A stretch of DNA of 64,000 nt. Source: Lactifluus volemus. Taxonomy: Eukaryota; Basidiomycota; Agaricomycetes; Russulales; Russulaceae. The first letter of the stretch is position 1. Every line of letters begins with the position of its first letter. The stretch lies in the NCBI GenBank assembly GCA_022376515.1, contig WTXI01000008.1, forward strand, positions 62,001 to 126,000. Direction: 5' to 3'. Below the pieces are notes generated by a model. That model made no database searches, was not told the origin of the DNA, and worked only from the letters and a program-made list of their open reading frames with translations. The position numbers and the translations under genes are program-made. Positions 54,640 to 64,000 of this stretch are shown here, piece after piece.

Positions 54640-57600
54640 TTAGAGCTTCGTCGTGGCCTCGGGAGCGACGCGACTCTTGATCAACTTGATGATCCATAAG
54701 GGTAACGCGCTGATCGCGACGATTACCGCGACTTTCCACCCAAACCGCACGGAGACCACGAAGGACAGATCTGTGAGAGGAAGTGCGTGAAGGTTGAGCT
54801 CAAGTACGAGGGAGAGGAGGATGGGATCCAGGAACGTACCGAAATATTCGGGGAGGAAGATCATGCTGAAGGCGTAGATGCCGAGGGTAACAACCTCCGA
54901 AATGATCATGTAGACGTGCCTGGAGGAAACGAGAGTTCGTATCAAGGGCCCGAACGGGGCAGAGTAGACGTACCAGATCGTAATTTCCAGTGCAACCATG
55001 ATCAGTTCGTTGAGGATCAGCGCGGTGAACGATATGGCGACAATGTTCAAAAACTCGTTCTCGAACAGAACAAGGGCTATAATCATAATCGCTGCGCCTA
55101 ACAAAAGTCGAGAGGCTGTTGGCACTTGTGAGAAAGAAAGACGAGAGGCAGGTACCTTGGTAGAGACTGATCATGAGCCAGATGAAAAATGTTTTGTAAG
55201 ATAAGGCTCGGCCCTAAGAGAGTATCGCGTGCGAGGTTTGCAAGTAAGTTTCGGCTGCGGCAGTAATTGTAGTGAGACGTGTTGGCACCGTACCTTTGTC
55301 AACTCCTTATATAGCTCTGGGTATGATAATGCCAGGTCCTCATTCAAGTCACGGTCAAGCACGAGCGAGAAGACAGGTGCCATCGTGTACAGCGTCGCAT
55401 AGCCAACCATCAGCCAACCCTGATAGAGCGCGATGGGCGCAAAGTAAAAGATAGACGAGAACACAGCCTGCATGACCGAAATGATGAGCCCTCGATGGAT
55501 GACAAACTGTGCCAACTTGGCCGAGCGCCGGTACGAGTTGCGGCCGTGCCATAAGAGCAGCTTGGTGAGGTGACTGAATTGCGTGACAGAAAAATCGGCC
55601 GCGAGGGAGGCCTGTTTCCCTTCTTTGCCGACGATACCAACGCCTGTACGTTATTGAGGGTCAATATCGGCGAGAGCCGCCTTCCACACTGACGGGGCAG
55701 GCACGCACCGACATCAGCAGCTTGGATCATGCTCACGTCGTTCCCACCATCTCCGATACAGCAGACCCGCTTCTTTGTGAAGCTCCGAATAAGCCGGGCG
55801 ACGTCTGCTTTCTGTGTCGGTGAGCACCGGCACGCAACGACGGCCGATAGCTTCGTTGTGATCTCAATAAACTCATTCTTGAACAGGGTAAGGCAGAGCT
55901 ATGACCAATCGTAATCAGTCTTTGCTCCAGTAAATTGATGTTCCTACTCACTTGGAGCGAGTCTCCATCAATAACCAGACAGCAGTCAAGCTTATTCTGC
56001 AAAAAGTCAAGTTCCTGCTGGGCCTCCTCAGCAGTCTTCACTGCGACCCCAGACAAATCAATATATATATACCGCCATGAGAATAAAGGGAATTCGACGC
56101 ACGCTGGGAAACCTGATGGATATACTGATTGCGCGAGACAAGCTTGGTCGAGATCGCAATGACGGTGGCCGTCTCGATTTTATCCCCGGTCAACATCCAA
56201 ATCTTGATACCCGCGTTTCGCAAAAGTTCTAGCGTCAGACGGACGTCGTCCTGCAGCTTGTCCTCGACACCGGTCAGACCGAGCAGTTCGAGATCATGCT
56301 CGAGCGTGTCCGCAACGACGGCCGCCACCGCCTCGTTGCGACCCTCAAGCCGCACGCTCGCGGCATGGTAGCGCGCTTTGAAGTCCTCGTATACGGCCTC
56401 GGAGAGTTTGCGCCTTGCTACGACAAGCGTGCGCAGACCTTCACGTGCCATGTTGGCTGTCTCTTCTTCGAGCCAGTCGTTGCGCTGTACAATACGGGCC
56501 ATGACGACGTCCGCACCCTTTTGGAGGAAGGACAGCTCCCCGGAGGCGGTGTCGCGCACGACGATGCCCATACGCTTAGACTCCGAGGTGAATGGAAACA
56601 GTTCTAGGACGTCATAAACGACAGTAGCACCGGACGGCGTGCAGAGCTCAATGCGTGAGCGATCGCGGAACGTTAGCGTTAGGCCGACGGACGAAGTCCA
56701 CTTGACAATGGCGACTTCGTCGGGTGAGGACGCTTGATAGGCGACGGTGCCATCGTCGTTGGTGACGGGTGTTACCTGGAGAATAGGTGTCTCTATAACC
56801 CATAGTAAAGAGTTATTAAAAACATACGTTGTGACAGAGGGCGAGACTGAGTACGACGTCGCGGACGCGGGCGGACATGTCACGGCGCCCACGGGTGGCT
56901 AATTGTAACCCGGGTGATAACGGGCCAGGTCTTGAGTGGCTAGCTGTACGGAATTCAGCCAACGGGTAAACGTGAGTAGATCAAAACTCACTGTCGGCCC
57001 CAAAGCAGTGCTGAGTTGATGACTAACTTCATCCATTGTGTCATGTCCAAATGACATGGTACCCATATGAAGTTTTTTCATTTCCATCTCTGTCATATAG
57101 TAAAGGATTAAACGGACATAGCTCTAGAAATTAGAAAGAGATTTACCATTCTGGGTCAAAGTACCGGTCTTATCACTGAGAAGGTACTCGATTCGGCCAA
57201 GTTCCTCCGGCAAAGTGCTCGTGCGTACGATCGTGCCCGGGATCTCATTGTCTTTCATGATAAGATGAGCATAGACTGTCTTGCCCATATCCAGATTAAC
57301 TCGTAGGCTGTATGACAAATTGTGGACACTTTCACTTTCATCGATTCAACGATAGGCTCACCTGATAGGAATGATTGACGAGAATAAGATCAGGAACCGG
57401 AACACGTAGATGTACCAAAATCCACGGAACCCGTTCAGCGCGACGAGTGCCACCGATAGCGCAAAAGAGACTGCACACAATATCTTCAAGCTCAGATTAT
57501 CAGCAAGTGGGATCCAAGAAGACTAAGAGCGACGCACCTTGGCTAGTTGGCTGATCTCCAGGTCTAACAACCCAACCTTTGTCTGCGGATGACTCGTGTT

Positions 57601-59271
57601 CATCACTGCGCGTGTCTCAGACCCGGTGTAGACGACAAAACCGATGGCAGAACCCGAAGCGAGCACCGTGTTGGCCCACAGCACATTCTCTGCTGAGAGC
57701 GACTCGACTGTCGGTACTTGGACCATGGGCACTTCGTTCGAGGACACGCTGGGGGGACTATTAATCGTGAATGTTCCGATGAATGCGTTAATATCTTTGC
57801 TAGGCGCATCAGCTGCAAGAATGAATGAAAGTATGTGAGCAAAGGCTCTGGCGAGGCAGATTTTAAAAACATTGGGGGGACACACCGTAGATCTCTGCAT
57901 CGAGATTAAGGAGATCTTGGTCCGAATGCAATTTTTGGGTCGCTGGGACGGCAACGCGCAACTTCCAATCTGTCTCGCCATCCAGTTGGTCAGTACGGAT
58001 GAAGCACGTGCCTGAAGAGTCGGATGTCCGGAGGAGAACGAGGTCTGCAGGTACGCGCTGGTTCTTCTCAAGCAGAACCAGGTCGCCGACGCGTATAGAA
58101 GAGGATGGGATAGAGCGTGTCGGCGGAAGGTTTTCTTCCAGTAATAGAGAATGCGATAACTCGTCGTCATTACGAGGAGATGGGGTGTGTGGGGCGAGAA
58201 CGAGATACCGCGCAGAATTGGCCTCGCGGTCGCGGAGATTGCGTTTGTAGTCGTCGTACGCTTCTTTTCCCATTGTGACAAGGAGAACAAAGGCGAGGGG
58301 GGCGATATATGTTATTAGGAAACCTATAAAGAAAGAAAGGGCGATAGGGTCACGGGTCTTGGTTTGGAGGAAAAGGAACCTCACCTGTTTTGAGAGGAGG
58401 AATGAACTGGGACAGTGCTACGAGAAGAAAGTAAAGGTTGAAGAAAAACTTGAATTGTTCGTAAAACACGATGGGCAGGAACGTGAACACATTATACTTC
58501 TGATTGCGGACAATGTTAGGGGGAAACTTGTTCCGTATTTTGTCTTTGGGGAATAGGTGAGCGACGATTCTATAGGAATGTACGGAGGGCACACGTACCT
58601 GGTGGCCGTAAGGGCACAGTCCGTGACTTTCCCTTCGATCCCTTTTGCAATACCGATCGCTGGTGAAGCAAGCCAGAAACGTCAAATGCGATGGGGATAG
58701 CAGAGGACTCGTCAGAACGCACCTGCGAATTGGCATCGGAAGCTCTCTCGGCCACAACAGGCCCATCGTCCTCATCGTTATGGAAGCCAGAATCGCGCTC
58801 ACTCTCGCCTAGGAGTGTTGCCTCTTCTTCGGGTTCTCCCTCGCCATACTGGTTTCTCCGCCGCCCTCTCTCGTAGTTCCTCCTAGCAGAAGACGCGGAG
58901 TTGAGAGGGGCACGCATGGGTGATGAATCCAGGCGCAAGCCGGATGCAGGGGCGGATGGGGTGGCGGTGGTGGTATCTTGCTGCTGTGTTGGGAATGGTC
59001 GAGGCGCTCGTAGCCGTTGCGGTTCCTAAACTTGCGGAGGGTGTGCAGACGAATGTCTGACATAAACGAGGTGCCACTCTCGTCGTAATTAGGATATTAT
59101 AGGTGTAGTTCCCAAGGAACGGTGGTGTCCTGACTGTCGTCGTCGATGGTGGCCGTCTTGAAAGTTGTTTGCGTCACTTACCCGACTAAGGTCAGTGCTG
59201 CGGGAGGCTGCCGGAAGCACCGCCACGCGACCGGAGTCGGAACCAGAGAGCGGGTCTCGTCCCAGGGACAC
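54640..59271 (-). CDS. NEO1: P4-ATPase, NEO1-type aminophospholipid flippase
   Basis: Many short exons on the minus strand rebuild a Neo1/ATP9-type flippase. Seen in order: [20 protein letters not shown] (first membrane helix), [14 protein letters not shown] (actuator domain), [11 protein letters not shown] (phosphorylated Asp), [14 protein letters not shown] and [12 protein letters not shown] (nucleotide domain), [29 protein letters not shown] (Mg site) and late helices to PEATTKL with the stop at 54640. Neo1 proteins act at Golgi and endosomal membranes and keep PE and PS in the cytosolic leaflet; yeast Neo1 needs no Cdc50 subunit. The N-terminal start is uncertain: Met at 59271 with a long first intron fits best. 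All catalytic motifs are present. It faces NST1 divergently. Confidence 0.92.
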
Positions 59272-60267
59272 GTTTCAATACTGTGATAAAAATACCGAAT
59301 ACACATACAAAATACACCTGTGTCACCATGAAGTTAAAAAATAAACGGTGACAACGTCTGCTCTGCACAACGTGGATTTACTCTGTGCACGTGTTTCAAC
59401 TGGCTGGGACTCGGATTCCACCATGACTTCGAGTGTCTGTTTGTCGATTGAAACAATGACGTCTACGTGTCCCTGGTTCTGACGCTAAGTAAGTGTTTGG
59501 GCATATGTGTCCCGCACATAACATCCCCATCTCATGCAAGCCAGAGCAATTAGCATTATCCAAGTGTCTCAGTGAAGAATAGCGATGGTTGCTGTTACGT
59601 ACTTTACGCCGGGAAGATAAGATCTTGGAACATATACAGTATCACAGCACGACAGCACGCAAAGGATCTAGAAACGGTCACAGCCGCAGAGGCATTGAAT
59701 TGCAAGATGCCATCTGAGTAAAACAAAACTCGAGATACACGATTTCATGGAATCGCATTGATGTGGGCAACTGGGCATTATATTGCAATCTGCCCTCTAA
59801 GCCATCAGGGGTCATTCGGGGGATGGATGATATCGGTTACAGTCACAGAGCTGAACGAAAATCAGAGTACGCGGCTGATCGTAAAGTAAAAGCGCTGTGG
59901 TCGGGGACAATGCACAGAATAAGTTATAACTTATGGTCGTCTGCCACATCTCTAGACTCCGAATTTGGGAATCGGGCCGCCGGTACGGTCCGGAGGTGTG
60001 GGAGGGCGGATTCGCCGGCTTGATGGGCGCTTGGCAGAATCGTGCTTTCATTCTGGGGCTTCACATCTTTGCTTAACTACACCACCTTCTAGCTGATCGA
60101 CGTTCGGTAAGCCCACATAAATGCACAATATTATTTTAGCTACTGCCGCATCAAGGCATCGCTAACAGTCAGGGCATATACGCAGGTTGTATTGATCGAA
60201 ATTTGTCGAGGCAACAAGGCCAGCAGACAAAGAGAAGAAAGCGCAAAGACATACACGTTAGGAGAAG
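59272..60267. promoter_or_regulatory. Divergent intergenic region between NEO1 and NST1
   Basis: About 1 kb with no recognisable gene (short unrecognised frames near 59763-60023). By position it holds both promoters. No TATA or binding motif stood out. Confidence 0.45.
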
Positions 60268-63200
60268 ATGGCGGCTGGGAAGCAGAACATTAGCGCCGCA
60301 TCTTACCCATCCCCGCCTGTCGCCACCACTATGTCAGAATCACACGGCAAGAAGAACAAGAAGAAGAAACGGGCGTCTGCGAAACCTCGCCCCGACGACG
60401 TTGATGCCCTAGCCCCGAGCGAAACTCTCGACTTTGGGACGCTACCAGCTCCCGATGAAGGGCTCGCCGAAGCTATAGCTGCGGTGCTCGAAGCACCGCG
60501 CGCAGCAGCAAACGGCGGTGGCGGCGTCGGCAACAATTTCGGTGTTGCGGGTACAGACCCGACGGCGGCGGCACAGGCGGAGCTGCTAGCGACTGCGAAC
60601 GAGCTGTATCAGAGGATGGATGCGGGTGGAGGTGGGCTACGGCCCGATGGCGCGTATTGGGCAGCGCTGCCAGCGCACATTCGCAACTTTGTACGGACAG
60701 CCTCCCTCTCTCCGCCATTGCATGCTGCGAGTGGTAACGAGCGGGCTAAGGCGCAGGCTATGTACGCAATTGCACAGCAAATGGTGCAGACAGGCGAACA
60801 AGGCGAAGGCCGTGTGTCGGGCCAGGTCGTCGCCGGTGACGGGTCCGAGCGAGAAGCAGGAGGGGTGGTAGCGGGATGGCAAGGAGACATGTCGCTACCG
60901 GTAGATCCCTCATTCTTTGCGGATGCGGCGTTCACGGCGGCACTTGAACAACAAGGAGAAGAGAATGGGATAATTGGGGTAGGTGTTGGGGTTGCAGAGG
61001 TGACTAAAAGCGAAGGAGGGGAAGAGGAGGAACGGTCACAGTCTAGATCTGAACCGTCTGACTCGGAGGAGGCGGAGGGAGAGCCGGGAAGGGATACCAA
61101 GTCTGGTGAAGATACGGGCCGAAGCCGAGGTAGAAGGAGGAGAACGGGCACGGGTGATGGAGTGGGAAGCCGAGACCGGGAAATTCCCACGTCGGATCGA
61201 AAGTTGCTGACCAGTTCGGTCGTCAGCGATTTACTGCCAAAGGCAGAAGCAGCAGCAGTAGCGGCGGCAGCGGCAGCGAGAGCAGCAGCAAAGAAGGCTA
61301 AAGTAGCCTCACTCAATATGCCCTCGCAGACAAGACAACCTTCTTCTAGAGCTCAAGGCAAACAACCAATGAACTATTTTCCCCATCCGACCTCCGCGAC
61401 CGCTACCACTACCACCACTACCACCACCTCTACCACCACCACTTCGACAACGACAACCAATCAGCAGAAAACTAACACCTCCTCTCCTACCACCCGTTCC
61501 ACAGGGCAGCTTCAAAAGCACCCCTCCAACCTCAACCTTATCCTCACACACATCCTCATCACCATCCATCGCCACCCTCTTCAAATACTTCACAAACCCA
61601 GAAACACCGACCGCCGTCAAGTCAAACCCCATCATCTCGAAATAATACAAATTTCAACAACAAGATATGGAGCACGAGCTCAACAGAGGAGCGTGAACGC
61701 ATCAAGGAATTCTGGCTCGGCCTTGGCGAGGAAGAACGACGAAACCTCGTCAAAGTGGAGAAAGAAGCCGTCCTCAAAAAAATGAAAGAGCAGCAGCGTC
61801 ATAGCTGCACCTGTGCTGTCTGTGGTCGAAAGCGGTCCGTCCCCAACTCCATTTTACCCTTTTTTCCAGAAATCCGATTGCTGATGTCTGGGCTCCTCCG
61901 CGTGCCACCTTTTATTAGGAGTGCCATCGAAGAAGAACTCGAGGTACTGTACGATGCCTATTACGATGAGCTAGAGCAATACGCGAACATCCAGCAGCGC
62001 TACGTAGCCTCCGGCGGCGCCCACCCTCCGCCCCCCGGTCCCGGACCATTTCCTGGTTCCGTCGAGGTAGACCAGAGTGGTGCCTTTGTCAGCGCACCGC
62101 GTAGCACGCGAGGGTCTGCAAAGCAACCTCAATCTCATCCACCTCAAGTCAACGGCCGAAAATCTGGCAAACCTCCTCAGGGGAGCGAATTTGATGACGA
62201 TGAGCAGGACGATGAGGAATACGAAGAGGACGAGGAATATGAAGAGGATGAGGAAGATGAGGAAGACGATGAGGAAGATGACGATCCCGAGGAGGATGAT
62301 CCTGATGAAGTACCTTCAGCCAAGACTCGTGCTGGTGTTCGCACTCACGGTAATCGTGATCGTCGAGCTGCGCCAAATGGGAAGGTCGCCAACGGTGATG
62401 GACTGTTCAATTTCGGGAACAGTTTAGCCGTCACCGGTGCGTGGGCAAATTTTTTAACATTGTGTGGGTCGTGTGCGACCTTGCTCACGTGCTATCCTAT
62501 ACTGGTAGGCAATATTCTCACCGTTGCAGATGACCTTCTCAAGAACGATGGGCAAAAGTTCCTCGAGATGATGGAGCAACTTGCTGAGCGACGCATGCAG
62601 CGCGAGCAGCAAGCGGCCCAGGACCTTGAAGAAGAGAGCGATGCGGACGATGAAGAAGGTGATGACGACGATGACGATGATGACGACGAAGATGATGAAG
62701 AGGACGACGATGACGACGAGGAAGAGGTCTGTCATATCATTTCCACTCTACCCTGTGACGATGCTCATATGCGCAGGCACTTACCGAGGATCAAAAGATG
62801 GAAGAGGGCAAACGCATGTTTTCCATCTTTGCCGCACGCATGTTCGAGCAACGGGTGCTCCAGGCGTACCGCGAAAAGATCGCGCAGGAACGCCAGATGC
62901 AGCTGCTTCGCGAGCTAGAGGACGAAGATAAAGCGTCCAAGGACCGTGAGGCCCGCCGAGCTAAGGAGAACCAGAAAAAGAAGGACAAGCGGCGGTCCGT
63001 ACTCCTTTCATTTCTCTCTTTGGCTTTTCCCCTTTGTGACCACGATCGCGCGAGCAGGCAGCAGAAACAAGCAAAGGAGGAAGAGCGCGCGCAACGAGCG
63101 GCCGAAAAGGCGGCCGAGGAAGCCGCCTTTAAGGAAAAGCAGGCTCAGCTCGAAGCGACGCAGAAGAAGAAACGGGAAGAGGAAAAGGCACGACGAGAGG

Positions 63201-64000
63201 CGGCCCGAAAGCAGGCTGACGAAGAAAGAGCGCGCAAGGAGGAGGAACGCCGACGGCGGGCTGCGGAAGACAAGGAGCGCGAGGCAGAACGAGAGCGGAA
63301 ACGTCGAGAAAGGGATGAGCGTGTCAAGGCTGAGCGCCGAGAAAAAGAAGAGCGGGAGCGCAAGGCTAAGGAGGAGCGCGAGGCAAAGCTGGCAGCCGAA
63401 CGCGCAACAGCAAAGAAGGAACGAGAAGAGCGCGAAGAGAGGGAGCGCAAGGCACGCGAAGAGAAAGATGCCAAGGAGCGTACTGCTAACAAAGAGCGCG
63501 AACAGCAACAACAGCGCTCAGTCGCGAACGCTACCTCCACTGGCCATGCCACTAAGAATTCCCTTCGCATCCCCACGTCACCTCGCAACGCTGTGCCTTC
63601 CGGATCGAGTTCACAGCGCTCCCCCAATAACGCAGTTCCTTTCAAGAAGATCACGATCAAGTCCCAGCCTCAATCACTTCAGACCTCCATTACACCGTCA
63701 CCTGTAGCATCACGCGCGCCGTCTCAGTCTCAAGTGCAGCCTCTTTCTGGTTCACAACCTCAATCCCAGCCACAGCCTCCTCAGCCCTCGCGCCAACCGA
63801 TGGCCGTCCCACCGACACCCCAACCTCTACAACCCGTCACACCGCAACTCCCCCCGATACCACCGCCCCACCCATCCCCACTGTTTTCGCCCAACGGACC
63901 ACCGCGTGGATTTGCACCTCCCGCGGCGCCTTTCGGCGTTCCTGGCCCTTCGTTTGCTCCACCAGTTCAGCCACCGCTTGCTCCATCAGCGCTTCCACCT
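60268..64000 (+). CDS. NST1: NST1-type stress-response protein, 3' end outside the window
   Basis: The N-terminus has a poly-Lys patch ([15 protein letters not shown]). The NST1 core follows at about 61640-61834 ([30 protein letters not shown]), then [20 protein letters not shown], a long acidic run, [20 protein letters not shown] and a very long Lys/Glu/Arg single helix. A Pro/Gln-rich tail is still open at 64000. Introns: 61835-61918, 62437-62508, 62727-62776 and 62995-63057, all in phase. The reading frame also changes between 61303 and about 61602; an intron 61303-61601 (GTAGCC..CCCAG) would repair it. In yeast, Nst1 influences salt tolerance and P-body-like RNA granules; the biochemical role is unclear. 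Confidence 0.9.

Noticed and set aside
62149..63660. Minus-strand ORFs opposite NST1 (Val/Ile-rich and Ser/Leu/Phe-rich)
   Set aside because: They are reverse images of the Asp/Glu run and the Lys/Glu/Arg helix of NST1, not genes.

Overview
The window is genomic DNA of a filamentous basidiomycete, most likely an Agaricomycete. The evidence is intron-dense genes with short (about 48-85 nt) GT..AG introns, and families typical of mushroom-forming fungi: a Goodbye-NACHT-ankyrin NLR, F-box/LRR-like families, a DUF6535 membrane protein and two-finger GATA factor pieces. There are also basidiomycete Ty3 elements. Two conserved housekeeping genes lie at the right end: a NEO1-type P4-ATPase (minus) and NST1 (plus, running off the window).

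Layout. 1-6.0 kb: the 3' part of a Ty3/gypsy retrotransposon with a frameshift after gag, one stop inside the integrase zinc finger, and a probable 3' LTR. 6.0-7.7 kb: two broken host genes, the C-terminal tail of a GATA factor and an Akr1-like ankyrin palmitoyltransferase that lost its DHHC part. 8.2-11.7 kb: an apparently intact NLR (Goodbye + NACHT + ankyrin). 12.4-31.99 kb: a rearranged cluster containing four copies (A-D) of an F-box-like gene whose 3' end can splice in frame into a small dsRNA-binding domain. A second, TPR/F-box/LRR-type gene converges on copy D and has a broken duplicate beside copy B. Insertions have reshaped the cluster: a 2.67-kb poly(A)-tailed retroposon with 13-bp target duplications, a 3.26-kb TIR transposon that carries host-gene fragments and cuts copy D, and a second TTAAGC-rich element. 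GATA zinc fingers lie where copy C should have its dsRNA-binding module.

32-46 kb is gene-poor. It holds a small multipass membrane-protein gene, an MIT-domain gene, an MIT-like relic and a decayed piece of the P4-ATPase gene. 46-50 kb: a coiled-coil protein gene (minus) and a frame-disrupted DUF6535 gene (plus). 50.37-53.28 kb: a complete non-autonomous LTR element with a 5-bp target duplication. 53.5-54.1 kb: strong hairpins. 54.6-59.3 kb: NEO1. 60.3-64 kb: NST1.

How it fits together. The right end is conserved core genome (a flippase at Golgi/endosomes and a stress-response coiled-coil protein, divergently transcribed). The left half is a fast-changing accessory region where NLR, F-box and dsRNA-binding modules have been duplicated, share a repeated upstream sequence, and have been cut by several transposon classes. 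All calls were made by reading translations and splice sites by eye; no database search was run.
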